This document shows positions 12,675 to 24,744 of a stretch of 64,000 bases of DNA, in pieces. Position numbers and translations under genes: made by a program. How positions within the stretch are numbered: the first letter of the stretch is position 1; the number at the start of each line of letters is the position of its first letter. The stretch is from Ananas comosus (taxonomy: Eukaryota > Streptophyta > Magnoliopsida > Poales > Bromeliaceae): positions 1,087,450 to 1,151,449 of the forward strand of contig NC_033642.1 in the NCBI RefSeq assembly GCF_001540865.1, in the 5' to 3' direction. The notes below the pieces were generated by a model. That model had not been told where the DNA came from. It was given only the letters and a program-made list of their open reading frames with translations, and made no database searches.

Positions 12675-13048
12675 CACTATAAGAAAATTTTATTATAAGA
12701 ATGCTTTTTGGACGACGTTTGGGAGAAACATTTCTAAATGTCCCTATTATATAGCTAGCAAATACGGATGCTTCAAAAAGCATCATGGTATAAACTGTCG
12801 ATTATTTTTAATTTTCTATAGTTTTAAAACGTAAGAATTTTAAAAAATTCTGATGCTTTAAAATATTATAATATATTTCATTGGCGCATGGTATAAGGAT
12901 TGGTACGCTACCTTCCTTCATCATCAAACACCTCAGGTCTTCAATTATTATTATTATTATTATTTTTATACTTTCAAATATATATGATGGTAGACTATTT
13001 TGGGATGCTTTTAAGTATCGTTAGTTACCGAGAAAAGTTCTTGTAGCA
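12675..13048. mobile_element. Possible CACTA-type element, degraded
   Basis: It starts CACTATAAGAAAA, like the element at 8971, and ends AAAAGTTCTTGTAGCA, a degraded inverted end. It includes an ATT microsatellite near 12945-12965. No transposase was seen. Confidence 0.4.
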
Positions 13049-13294
13049 TTTTTTTTTTTTTTTTTCAGTAAATTGGACTCATCCAAGTTGTTATTGGCCC
13101 TATAATTATATAATTAACTTAAGTTTTCTTCGCTAACAAATTGTCTTATTTATTTAATTAAGAAGTTGTTCGTAGCAATACTGATTAGCAAGTTTTGACT
13201 TGAAAAATTCCTTATTCCATCTCATTAATTGTCTTGGTAAAATAGAGCAGCAAGATATTGCTATGTGTTTGTAATTAAACTTATTTTGCAAAGG

Positions 13295-14378
13295 GGTTAA
13301 TTGCACCATTGGTCCCTCAGTTTTACCTTTTTTGGAACTTGAGTCCCTATCCTTTTTTTTTTCTGTTATTAGATCCCTAAACTTTATATTTTATTGGAAT
13401 TTGGTCTGGACCATGTAAACTTTTACTAATTTTGATAAAATAAATCACGTCAACTCTAATAAATTAAAACCTAATAAATTAAAACCGTACTTGTTGATAT
13501 ATACTACAGTTATGATTCGATAGTTTCTAATCAATCTCATCACCAAAATTTTCAAATATTTAAAAAAGCTTGGTGGAAAAATGCTCGACTCAGCAGCAAG
13601 TTTTCCGAAAGCTCCAAAAGTAGGCGTCTTCTGCGAGGTTGGATGATCGTAGGCACGAAAGACAATATCGAAGGTGGTAATTAAGATTGGGCTTGATGCG
13701 ATGAGTGTGTATATGGGAGAAAAGGTTAGGTCTCCGAGTAAAATAATGAATACACACACTATAACAAAAACGGTCTATAGCGATACTTTTAAATGTAGGT
13801 ATATGTCAAAAAAGTGCTGCTAGCTAAAATTACCGACACTTTTAAAAAGTGTTGCTATATGTGGGGTCGCTAAGTATATAGTGACAGTTAAAGAGTGTCG
13901 TTATAACCTAAAAGAGTGCTGCTAATTTACCAACACTTATTTAAGCATTTAGCAACCACCGAAACTCTATCTCGTTGGCTGCGGTGGCGGAGGAGAACGA
14001 CAGGAAAGGCTCTTCGTTTAGAATTTCAGTGGATTGAGTGAAGAGAGAAGAAAAGATGGTAATTGATTTTTCTTTTCTTTTTTTTTCTTTTCTTTTTGTA
14101 ATCGGGCCAAATGGACTGGGTGTGGTGGGTTGAGTAGAGTAATCTTTTATTTTTAGTTGGATTTGGCTTTATATATAGGGATTAGTAGATGTTTTTTTAA
14201 ATTTTATGATAAATGGGACACTTACTCAAAAGTGTTCCAAATATGTGTCGCTATAATCTAATTCTGTTGTAGTGACATTAGGGACCCATGGTGCAAATTT
14301 GCTTGAAAAAAAATGAAGGACTTGTGGAACAAAATACAAAACAAGGTAAAGGTTGGGGACCAATGGTGCGACAATTTC
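13295..14378. mobile_element. MITE interrupted by a CACTA element
   Basis: The left end TTGCACCATTGGTCCCT is mirrored by GGGGACCAATGGTGCGAC near the right end. The arms align for about 60 bp. The CACTA copy 13757-14274 sits between them. The right end is only about 20 bp upstream of the gene B TATA-like motif. Confidence 0.55.
13757..14274 (-). mobile_element. Non-autonomous CACTA element, copy 2 (inverted)
   Basis: The ends are CACTATAACAAAAACGG and ATTCTGTTGTAGTG, flanked by a perfect 3-bp duplication ACA. Over its whole length it is the reverse complement of the element at 11526-12043 with scattered changes. The two copies are separate insertions of one family. Confidence 0.82.
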
Positions 14379-14396
14379 TTGGTCCTCCTCTACCAA

Positions 14397-14402
14397 TATA
14401 AA
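14397..14402 (+). promoter_or_regulatory. Probable TATA box of gene B
   Basis: TATAAA in the context CCAATATAAAGC lies 177 bp upstream of the gene B ATG. Gene D has a similar ATATAAAGCT context upstream of its own start, which supports conserved promoter function. The assignment is inferred. Confidence 0.5.
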
Positions 14403-14578
14403 GCTCTACCAGTGACCACTACTGAAGCACAAGGCATGCATCCACTGCACAGGCACTTAGAAGAGTTAATTAGGGGGCTTTATTTCCTTTATTTTTTAAT
14501 TTTTTATTTTTTTTCCCCCTCTCTGCTCCAATAGCTAATTAATCAGAAGATCTTTAAACAATTATAGATCTTTAAACA

Positions 14579-17500
14579 ATGGCGGTGGCAGGAGAAGGCG
14601 ACGATATTTCTAAAGCCAAAGGTGATCGAGCTATGCCAGGATCCGAGTGGGAACTACGCATGGATAATACGTTGCTCATGGCATTGAAAAAAGGGGACGC
14701 GAGAACCGTCGAAAGGTTCTTCTCGCGCGCAGCGGTACTCTCTTCCGAAGTCGCAGATCACGCCTTGGCCATCAATCTTCCCGATGCAGATAATAATATC
14801 GTTGCCGACGGTGAGGCAGGACGCAGGACTTGGCGAGGAGTGACCGAAGGCAGAAAAACTGCCCTCCATGTCGTGGCTACTTTCGGGCACTTTGAACTCG
14901 CGAAGCTGATCTGCACAAGAGACAGCTCCTTCTTGAGGGCGCGCAATGTGGCCGGCGAGACGCCGCTGCACTGCGCTGCGAGGGCCGGGGCAGACCAGAT
15001 TGTGTCCCTCTTCATTTCCGTAGCAAGGCAGCAGGAGGACAGGAGCTGGTTGGAGGCGGTGCTGCGCGCCACAGACCGGGAAGGGAAGACTGCACTACAA
15101 GCGGCGGCTGAAGAAGGCCATGCGGCTGCGGCGAGAGTCTTGATGTCGGCGGATCCTGGGCTGGCGGCTATAGACGACGGTAATGGCGTGTCTCCACTTT
15201 ATGCCGCCGTGCTGTCGGGTTCGCTCGAAGCTGTTCAGATCTTGATAGAATCAGAATCCCCTGCCGAGGGAGGACAACAAGATGGGACGACATCCGCCAG
15301 CCGCGTCGCACCAGAGGCATCCTACGCCGGACCGAATGGCCAGACTGCCCTGCATGCAGCCGCCCTCCGACACCCAGGTAATTAATTAATCTACCAATCC
15401 GCTTCCTCATCCCCTATTTTAATTATATGTTGAATTAACAGCTTGAATTTATATTATGAATTAATTCTTAAAATCAAAGTTCAAATTGAAAATTAATTTT
15501 GTGAAATCAAAATTAACACCAAACACCTCCTAGTACATGAGCCGTTCACGTTTGATTACATTTTTACATAAAATTGAGTACCGACTTTTCAAATTAAAAC
15601 TCAAAATTTACATTTAAAGTTAAATCCACAGTTGAATACATAATACAAAAACAATATATATGCATATTCAAATATAGTTTTTTTTATTTAATTTTAAACA
15701 AATTACTTAACACTTCAATTAATTTCAAAAATTAGTTGCATTATTACGCGTATTCTATAAGTGGTAAGGGGTCTGCCAGTTGCGGAAACATAAAGCAAAA
15801 ATATTTGAATTTTAAATTAGTATATATATATATATATATATATATTTATTTTGGCATGCTGAGTGAAAAAGTAAAAAAATCAAACTTTCTCTTACATTTA
15901 TATTAGAAAAGTTTTATACTGAATAAGATGTTCATGAGTAACTTATTCCAACATTTAAGCCAGACCTAAATATTGACAATCTAAATTTATCTATTTATTA
16001 CAGTCAACACTTTTTTTCTTTTTTTTTTTTTTTTTTTTGGTGTTTTGAACTACAATGACAGAAATCGCAAATAAACTATTGGACTGGAAACCAACACTTG
16101 TGGAGAAAGTTGATGACTCAGGGAGCACTTTTCTTCACTATTTAGCAGCAACTCCGCTGGAGGATGCGGTGCGACAACTACTGGAGCGCGACACTTCTAC
16201 TGCCTATCTCTCAGATTGTAATGGATTTTTTCCTATACATGTTGCTGCTAGCATGGGTAGACGTGCGGTAGCCATTGTGCTTATTACCCATTGCAATGAT
16301 ATGGACGAGTTAGTGGACAAAGAAGGAAGGAATTTTCTTCATATTGCTGTACAGTTCGACGAACCGGCGATCGTCGAGTTTGTTTCTCGGCAACCACTGC
16401 TCGCGAAAATGATGAATGGGAGGGATTATAAAGGGAATACGCCGCTACATCTCGCTGTAAAATTCAAGAACCAAAAGATAGTGAGTCTTCTGTTGGGAAA
16501 CAGAAGGGTGCACCACAGTATCATCAACAAGGATGGTCTAGCGCCTATAGATCTTGCAATAACCCAGCGGGAGCAAGGCTTAGCTGGAGCGCAGGTAAGC
16601 TAAATTCTTGGTTTAACATTCTGTATATTCAACTATTAATGTAAGCATAAGTTTACTAAATTAATGACTCAACCCGTCAGTGCTAATTAATAATATATAT
16701 GATGAGCCCAAACCACTAACTAAAAATACTTAATCTCAATTATTATTATTATTATTATTATTATTAAAGTATTTTGATCTTTATATTTCAATTCACAATT
16801 TCTCATCCGTTCGATGTGGGACTATTGGGGAGCCGCGTGTCACGATTTTAGCGTTTTTGCTCGCAAAGCCCGTGCGGCGCCCGCCTTAATTCCTGCTCGA
16901 AAATTGGCAAGCCTTCCGTCCCTGTTGCTAGCCCGGACCTTCGCGTCCTACGACTAAGTATGCAAAGGGAATGACAAAGAGAAAGAAGCAGAGGTTCACT
17001 CAAAAAACTAAGTACTTCACTACTTAGAAAAAGAGGTTATAACACACATACACACTCCCTCTTGTGTCCCCTGGCCTTAACCAAACCCCACTATTTATAA
17101 GCTTATGGATACAATGAACCTAGCCACTCAACACACCCACTATCTCACTCATAATGAGCCCTCATAACAGCCAAAAGCTCAAGAGTTGCTCTATTAACTC
17201 TTGGTAGTTTTGTAACCTTTGAGCTTCCATCATTGATGGGAGAAGTTACAAAACCCTTCATCTCCCCACAGCGGGTTGGGTTTGGGTTTCCATGACAATC
17301 CGAATTAACACGTTTTCGCTAGCGGAGTTGGGCCAAGGACTCAGATTGCATAGCAATTTCGCTAAGTCCCTGACACGCGGCTAGTATGTGGCGAACCTAA
17401 TTTGCTTTAGAATTCATTGTCCAATTTGCATAAAAAATTCATTAGTTTTGAGATTTTGCAAAAGTCAGTCATTATTTTGGATTTTACAGATTTGGTCCGG

Positions 17501-19913
17501 ATTTTTAGAAAACTGATCAAAATATACTTATTACTTTATCTCTCTTTTTTTTTTGTTTTTCGCTCGTTCTTTTTTTTGTATCCTCTTTGAAGAAGGCCGT
17601 GGAGGCGGAGGCGGCTTGCCTCGCCTCCACCCCGCCCTCGCCCTCTCGCCCTCCTCGTCTCCGACCCCGCCGACGTTGTGCTGGCCAGCGTCCTCTGGGA
17701 CGTCCCGCCTCGCTTCCGCCCCATGCCCCCTTGCCCGCACCCGCTCCCCCGGGCATCCTCACCTCCGACCCTACTAAGGCTGCGTCGTGACCCTCTTTTT
17801 TTTCTCTCTCTGATCCATCTCCACCGCCTCTACGGCCCTCCACGACGGTAACAAGGATGGTATCGCGTTCTCTTTTTCCGCCTTTGTCTTCGCCTTCTAT
17901 CTCCACCGTAACAGATTTTTCACTCACTAAACCTACTTTTGGAAACTTGCGTCCTCATCACCGCCACCGACAATGAAGAGGAAGTACTTCTCGGCGCCGA
18001 GATCCTCGCCAGCGAGGGAGAGAGCACGCGGTCCACCGCACCCACTCGGGGCCCGCAACGAGTGAGGTGGAGACGAAGAATAGCGCGATGACGGGCGACA
18101 GTGAGCGCAGCCTCGGCCGGGTTGAAAGCAACGAGGGCTGGCGGCACATAGGAGTATTTTTGGTCAAACACTTTTGTTTGCTACAAATAAAAAAAATTAA
18201 CTAAAGGTCAAAAACTAAAGAATACGGAAAAAAAAAAAAAAACCTAGAGAAGTAGAAAGAAAAAGATAAAATTCTACTGTTTTAAAAAAAATGTTACACG
18301 GTTATAAATGTAAACTGCACCCTTTAAGATGAAAGTTACACTCTTTAAATAAAAATAACACTATTTGAGATATAGTTACACTGTTTCTCCTCCTTAAAAA
18401 GTAGAGGGGAATGAGGAGGAGAAGAAACTGTATAACTATTTTTCAAAGAGTGCAATTCTCGTTTAAAAAAGTGCAACTTTCATATTAAAGGGTGAAATTT
18501 ACATCTCAAAGAATGTAGTTTACATTTATAACAATGCAATATTCTTCTAAAATAATACAACTTTATCTCCTTCTTCTTTGTTTCTAGCTTTTTCTTATTT
18601 TTTTCTCTCTGCTTTTTTTCTCTCGTTCTTTTTTTATTCTCTCCGAAGAGGCGACAGGGGCGTGGGCGGGGGCGGGGGCAGAGGCGGCCCCTCCTCGCCT
18701 CAGCCCGCTCTGGCCCTAGCCCTCGCTCGTGCCCTCACCCGCGCACCCTCAACCTTCCTCGCCTCTGACCCCATCAAGGCCGTGCTTATCGCCGCCCTTT
18801 GGGATACCGCCCCCGTTACCATCACGGAGGGCCGCGGAGGTGGTGGTGGAGGATGGTCGGAGAAAAAAAAAAGGGATCGTGGCATGATCTCAACGGAGTC
18901 AGAGGTGAGGGGGATTTGGGGAGAGGTGGGCGGGGGCGAGCGGGCACCGGTGAGGGCAGAGGCCATTGACATCCCTACAGGCCACATAGAGCACTCAAAC
19001 TTTGGTCGTACCCGTTTCACCCATTATTGTATAGCACGGAGCGATATATAGAAAGCTCCACTAAAAACGTATCCAAATCTTAATTTGAGTAGAATTCAAC
19101 TCAACATATCTTTAATAAATTTAATCTTTATTTTAATCTAACTAAATGTCAACTATAAATCTAACTAAATCCTAACAGTTTATTGGTCTTTCTAATGTTT
19201 TTTTTTTCCCAAACTTTTAGGGCCCGGAAGATTGGATTATTCAATGCTTACAAAGGACCGGAGCCGTGTTCGGCCCTCGACGACTGGACCCCTTGATCAA
19301 TCAAAAGGCCAATGAACCTGATCTAAAGAAAGAACTGAAGAAATACGAGAGTACGACTCAAAACCTAATAATTGTCTCGGCACTCATTGCTACCGTGACA
19401 TTCGCTGCAGCTTTCACCATGCCGGGGGGTTACAGAGCCGACGACCACCAAAACGGCGGCACACCGACTCTGACAAGAAAATATGCCTTCGCGGCTTTCA
19501 TAATCTCAGATGTCTTAGCATTTCTTTGCTCCATTATAGCTACCACTTGGCTTATGCTTGCTGGCTCACTTGCTACAGATCCTTCTCGCCGCGTAAATCT
19601 CATTCTGCGCTCTGGACCCTTGATACTCATAGCGGTGCAGAGCATGATCGCGGCATTTGCATTGTCCGTGTATGTGGTGCTGGCCCCGGTCAGTATTGTG
19701 ATCGCCGTTGTTGTCTGCGTATTGGCTTGCCCTTCGCTTTTGTTATCCGATACAGAATTATGGCAGCGTCTTCATCTGGAAAGGACAGTAAAGAGCAGAC
19801 TAGGATGGTCAGCAATGAACAGAACCCGGGCCATCTTCCGAGCAGTGGCAGCTTATTTGGTAGTATATGTTGTCATCGTTGTGTTATCGCTGTTTTATTT
19901 CGTCAAGCATTAG
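14579..19913 (+). CDS. ACD6-like ankyrin-repeat/PGG membrane protein, gene B (complete)
   Basis: Exons are 14579-15377, 16062-16594 and 19221-19913, giving 674 residues. The junctions CAG/GTAATT, ACAG/AAATC, GCAG/GTAAGC and TTTAG/GGC keep one open frame. About ten ankyrin units begin near residues 90, 124, 167, 201, 252, 286, 320, 354, 390 and 424, with motifs such as ETPLHC and NTPLHL. The PGG domain follows, with FTMPGG around residues 509-514. About four helices lie near 490-508, 534-560, 578-605 and 650-672, ending in FVKH. Length and layout fit the ACD6 family of membrane proteins, which modulate defence and cell death in Arabidopsis; the role here is inferred. Intron 2 is 2.6 kb, against about 0.4 kb in A and C, because of a solo LTR and GC-rich repeats. 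Exon 1 is GC-rich and exons 2-3 are not. It is the only member that is both complete and undamaged in this window. Confidence 0.92.
15816..15845. repeat. (TA)n microsatellite in intron 1 of gene B
   Basis: A nearly pure TA run lies in the intron. An ATT run at about 16738-16767 in intron 2 is similar in kind. Confidence 0.85.
16838..17375 (-). mobile_element. Solo LTR in intron 2 of gene B
   Basis: On the + strand it reads TGTCACGATT...AGTCCCTGACA, and it is flanked by the 4-bp repeat CGCG. Read on the minus strand it has a TATA motif (TATAAATAG near 17100) followed by a transcribed-looking 3' half, so the LTR points against gene B. Just upstream, about 16800-16831 (GATGTGGGACTATTGGGG) matches the reverse complement of the TRIM LTR start, so it landed in or beside an older TRIM. 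Confidence 0.65.
17550..18175. repeat. GC-rich exon-like block in intron 2 of gene B, copy 1
   Basis: Strongly GC-rich sequence lies inside an AT-rich intron. The first ~250 bp is a diverged direct repeat of 18610-18870. Both can be read as short peptides with SDP-x-KA and LWD motifs, but stops and frame changes break any long product. It could be captured exon sequence or the body of a foldback transposon; I do not recognise a protein. Confidence 0.5.
18233..18595. repeat. Long foldback (inverted repeat) in intron 2 of gene B
   Basis: The left arm (about 18233-18393) contains GGTTATAAATGTAAACTGCA and TTTAAGATGAAAGTTACACT. The right arm (about 18414-18590) contains their inverted partners. 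The arms pair for about 150 bp around a loop of roughly 20 bp. The foldback separates the two GC-rich blocks. Confidence 0.7.
18610..18975. repeat. GC-rich exon-like block in intron 2 of gene B, copy 2
   Basis: This is the diverged direct repeat of the block at 17550. It preserves the order T-rich lead, GGCGGAGGC-like run, CCCTCGCCC-like run, then a stretch readable as SDPIKAVLIAALWD. The intron acceptor of gene B follows about 245 bp downstream. Confidence 0.5.
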
Positions 19914-21423
19914 TGCGCATTTGACATAAGATTGTGGAGTGATGCCGTTTGCAGTCTCAAAAGTGAGTGTACTCTTAATCACTAAAAAGGGACAATTTTT
20001 TTTTTTTAACACTCTCTCTATCAACCTTTGTTTTTTTAATATTAAAAAAATAGAAAGGATTGTCTAAACTGTAAGAAAAATTTTAAAGTATTATAGTTGT
20101 TTTGTCTGTCTTTTAACTCTTAGTGAATGGATATGGCTCTAGTCAAAGAATATGACTCTTAATAAAAAAAATGTGACTTTTAGTGAAATGATTAGGCATG
20201 AAAAGATACAATTTTTCCTTCGTGCATATGTTCGTTTGGAGTTGATTCTTATATATTATATCCATTGACTTTACTCATATGTATTGGTCAAATGGTCAAA
20301 GAGTCGTTAGTAACTAATTAGTAGCTATGATTAAATGAAAATACACAAATTCAAAAATCACCTCTTGAAGCAACTATTCATAAATTGCAAAGTCACTTCA
20401 TCAAATACATTTCATAAAGTGTCGCTTCATTAAGCTTATGGTTGTGGTTTATACAAGTCCTTAATCTTAACTACTAAAGGACACATAAAAAAGTTTATGT
20501 CAGCTTCATTCATAATAATTTCATTCTTACTTCTTATTCTATATATCTATTTCTGACAATTTAATGTAGTAAGTGCTCAAAAACTCGACTTCATTTGTAT
20601 AAACGCAGTTGAGGTTAGTACTTTATTGTATTTTGAGAGGCTGTTCATTGCCCCATACATATCAACTTGCTTAAAACAGTTGGTACGGATTATTGGATTA
20701 AGCCTTTGGAAGAATGGCCATGAAGTCTTGTTCAGTTTTCTACCTAATCTACTCTTTTTTTTTTGGCTATGATAACAATCCTAATACTAAATTCTGGAAA
20801 TGTCGATTGCTACCTTATGAGAGATGGCAACAAATTTTGTGAGATTAGAAAGATTTGACTGCGTGAACTTCTTGTATAGGCAAAAGAACTTATTTTTCTT
20901 TTTGTCAATTCTCAAACTAAAGTTGCTCTTGTTTATTTCTAGTATAGATACAACATATAAGAAAAGCAAAAATTGGACCAACTTTGTATTTGGATCAGAA
21001 TTAGGTTATTCTCGAAGAAAGGAAAAATAATATTTGTATAGTTAGATAGGAATATTGTCAAAAGAGTAATTATAGTTTTAAAATAATAATATTAACCTAT
21101 TAATTAACATGAAAATAATAAATAAATTAATTGATTAATCATGAATATTGTTAGATAAACATAAATATTAATTAATAAATTAATTAACCATCAGTAGTGT
21201 TAATTAATAAATTAATTAAACATAAATAATTTAATACATTAATACATTTATTAGTTAATTATTTAATTAGTTAGATAATTAGCTAAGAAAAAAAAAATAG
21301 AATAGACAAAATAATAATTGGTTAATCAATATAAATATTAGTTATTACATAAACATAATAATTAAAATTTTAATTAGCTAATTAATCAAACATAATAAAT
21401 TAATTACTACATAGTTAATTAAA
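19914..21423. other. Intergenic 3' of gene B, no gene seen
   Basis: AT-rich sequence. From about 21064 it becomes a low-complexity run of ATTAATTAA-type words that continues up to the Helitron. The short open frames at 20787-21030 have no recognisable motif. Confidence 0.5.
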
Positions 21424-22182
21424 TCTATACTATATATAAAAGCGTATAGAAATTTCGACAATGACAGACGGAATCTAAAAAGGATTAAATTAATATTCCC
21501 TACGAATGATTAGGATTAATTTGTTAAAAATATCTCAAATAAAAACGAACGGTTATGGTCAATCTATTAAATCTCTACTATATCCGAAAAAGAATAAAAT
21601 AATATTCCCTACGAAATGGTTATGATTAATTTGTTAAAAAAATATCTCAAATAAGAATAGTTAGGATCAATCTATTAAAAAATAGTTTTCCTATCCATCT
21701 ATAAATTCAATCCTACGAACGATTATAATCAATTTGTTAAAAAATATCGCTTATGATCAATTTGTTAAAAAATAATATTTTTTTCATCTATTTTATATTA
21801 AAATTAAAATTTGAGTTTAAATTATGAATTAAATTTAATTTTCGATATCAAATTTGAATTAACAATTAATTTTTTTATTATATTGGATCAAAATTAAATT
21901 TTAAATTTTAAAGTAAATGTGAATTAAATTTTGATGCTTTTAATTTAAAACACATATTTAAATTTGATTCATCAAAAAACAAGAAGTATATAAAAATGTT
22001 TGATGTATATAAAAAATAGAACATTGTAGGATATTGTAAATATTGTTTAATAAAATATAACATATTAATTTATAAATATAATTTTTATTGTAAAATTTTG
22101 GATTTATATAATATACAAATTTATATTAATTTGAAATAAATTATAATAATTATTACGTGCATTTGCACGTACATTCAACTAG
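21424..22182 (+). mobile_element. Short non-autonomous Helitron, 759 bp
   Basis: It starts TCTATACTATATATAAAAGC after a host A. It ends with the hairpin ACGTGC-ATTT-GCACGT, then ACATTCAACTAG before a host T. This matches the known Helitron rules: 5' TC, 3' subterminal hairpin followed by CTRR, insertion between A and T, no target duplication. It has no Rep/helicase coding region. Internal modules with GATTAGGATTAATTTGTTAA recur at about 21508, 21624 and 21720. Confidence 0.85.
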
Positions 22183-24241
22183 TATTTATTAAAGTAATAA
22201 ATCAAGCAGTTAATTATTTATCTAGTTAACTATTAAATTAATCAATATATTAATATATTAAAGGGTTATTGTAGGATAGCCCGTTAAGAGAGGCTATAAT
22301 TCTTTTTTTTGTTTTTTTGCGGGGCTCTTATTCTTCTTATTTTACTCCTTGTCGCGAACCGAACAATGACTTGGTATCTATTATCCAGGTTGAGAGACTT
22401 TTGAAGAATACAATTTTTTGGAGTTACAAAAAGTAAGTGGTCATAAATTATAACAATTAAAAGCTAATTGAAAGGTTAAGAGCTATAGAAATGTAAATAC
22501 ATAAATTATGAGATTTGGAAATTGAAATGGTATAGGCTATAGAAGGTCACCAGGAATGTATAGAATATAAAAAGATGTAACTCCTTGAGACAAATAGTGG
22601 TCAGTGACTAAAAAATAATTTTACTAATAAAATGTTTCAACAGATATTAATGCAGTTTGTTTTTGTTTCAGCTTCAAAGCTTCAGATTGAAGCAGCAAGC
22701 TAGCAACTTGTAGTTTTCTATTTTTGTTTCACGGTAATGAACTGTTGGTAAACAGGATAATAAAGTGATGATAATTAATTTTGCAAACCACATGGCATAT
22801 TTTATTATTTTATAATCTGTATTTTATCACTTATAATTTGCGAAACGTATCACTTTTCTACTCTTTTTAACGGTAGTTCTTTCTGGTAAAATAAAAATAA
22901 AACCACAAGAAAATTAAATGCAAGTGCTTGAATTTCCAGCTTGGTGAAAAGAAAATGCGCTAGATCACACGGATCTAATTGAAGTTTATCTTGAAAAGAA
23001 TAAAAAATTTATTTGCAATTTTTTATTTTTTATTTTTTGTTGTCAAACAAGCATCTTGGATGCAAGGATTGCAAGCAATCTACATTCATTCCTACACTAA
23101 TTTATGTAGAAATTTTATTTAACAAAACAAAAATCTGACAATAAGGCCACATAATGTCCTCCTGTTCTATTAATATGTTTATTTTTCTTCCCATAGTTGG
23201 TCGGCTATATATTGGGAATTCGATACTCGTTTTGATACTAGATTTTGGGCTCTGATATCGACCGTTATAAATCCGGTACTCGCTTTGGTATTGGTTGTTA
23301 GGATTCTGCAACGAAAGCTTCCAATCAGATTTTTACTATAAATCCGTTTTCTCGGAAAAAACTGATACAATACGAAGAGAGAAAAAAAATTACAAAAAAT
23401 ACAGATGAATTAAATTTAGTAATTAAGAGAATAATTATACCTGATTTATCTTCTACACATGGTAATCTTAATCCAAACCCTCTTTTTGAATCTATCTCAT
23501 TTCTCTATCTTCTTCTGCCTAAAAGACTATACTCTGTTATGCACCACGTACCAGGCACATACAAACTCTTTTTTCTCTCAATCCATTCGTACACCAGGTG
23601 CAATAAATCATGGCCAAAGCGTAGGCTACAATGTACCCCAATTTAGTATAATTTAGTATATTACTCTAATTAATATTTAAATTTTAATCAATTTAATTTC
23701 AATAGATTTAAATATTTGTCACAATCTAACTAAAATTTCACTACAAATTCAACTAAATTCTAACGCTATAATCATGCAATTAGTGGCATTAAGTGTAAGA
23801 AGTTAGTTTAAAGTGACCCTGTAGTGGATCAGTCTACAGAGCAGCATGCAACCACTCAAATTTGTTTCGTTGATGGGAGTAAAATGTGTAGCGAGTTCGG
23901 AGAAAATACATGTTGAATGGAGTTTTCTTAGCAAGTTAATTTCGAACTAAACATTTGCTTATTCCACGTCTCTTTTTTGCCTCTATGAAGTAAGGTATGG
24001 AGGTATTAATCACTACTGAGTCAGTAAGGCATCATCGATCTACTAAACTTGCAGAGAAGTTAAGAATCTCATTTCAGCACAAACTAATTTATTTGTTTCC
24101 AGAAGTGATACATAGAAGCCAATCGTAACTTTCTGGCACTAAGATTGTCAATCCAGTTTCTTTTATTCCTATATATTACAATTTAAAGAGGAAGAAGAAG
24201 AAGAAGAAGAAGAAAAGGAAGAAGATCAAATATATTTAACT
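22183..24241. other. Intergenic between Helitron and gene C, no gene seen
   Basis: AT-rich. About 23215-23450 repeats the sequence seen at 7839-8215 (ATTCGATACTCG, GCTCTGATA), probably a piece of a minus-strand LTR element. A GAA microsatellite lies at about 24190-24215 just upstream of gene C. Confidence 0.45.
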
Positions 24242-24610
24242 GTGTTCGAAAGAGAGAAATTTGGGGAGTCTATGTTTGAGCCGGAATCGGAATATTTCGG
24301 CGGTGCTGGTGCTGATGATCAAACCGCTATGTTTGGGCCCGAAACCGAACGTACCGTCGACAGTGCTGCTCCGATCACCAAAGAAAGAGAAGAAGAAGAA
24401 GAAGAAGAAGATCATCAAACTGTGTTTGGGCTGGAATGGGAACGAATGGACGACGAGTTGCTCGACGCATTGCGGCGGGGGGACGAGAGATTCGTCAGAA
24501 TATTATTCTCGCCCGCGACGTCAGAAGCTTCCGTAGCCGCAGGTCACGCCTTCGCCATTGATCTTCCTGACGCTAACAATGTCACCGACCGTTCCTGGAT
24601 GAAGCGACAA

Positions 24611-24744
24611 AAAGCTTGGTGGTTGGTACCCAAGGTTCTAAGTTCGAATCCTAATTGATTCACATTTCTACCTAAGTTTATTTCTAAATGAAATAAATAA
24701 AGCGGATAACGTGCTACCTATCTCATAAAAAAAAAAAAAAAAAG
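24611..24744 (+). mobile_element. tRNA-derived SINE, copy 3, inside exon 1 of gene C
   Basis: The 5'-truncated copy starts at GCTTGGTGGTTGG. It continues through AGTTCGAATCCT, TTGATTCACATTTC, AAGTTTATTTCTAAATGAAA and GTGCTACCTATCTC, and ends in a poly(A) run. It cuts the exon 1 reading frame of gene C. Confidence 0.85.

Noticed and set aside
17517..18171. Several overlapping open frames on both strands
   Set aside because: GC-rich composition keeps several frames open; no single frame is consistent with the repeated copy at 18610, and no known domain is seen.
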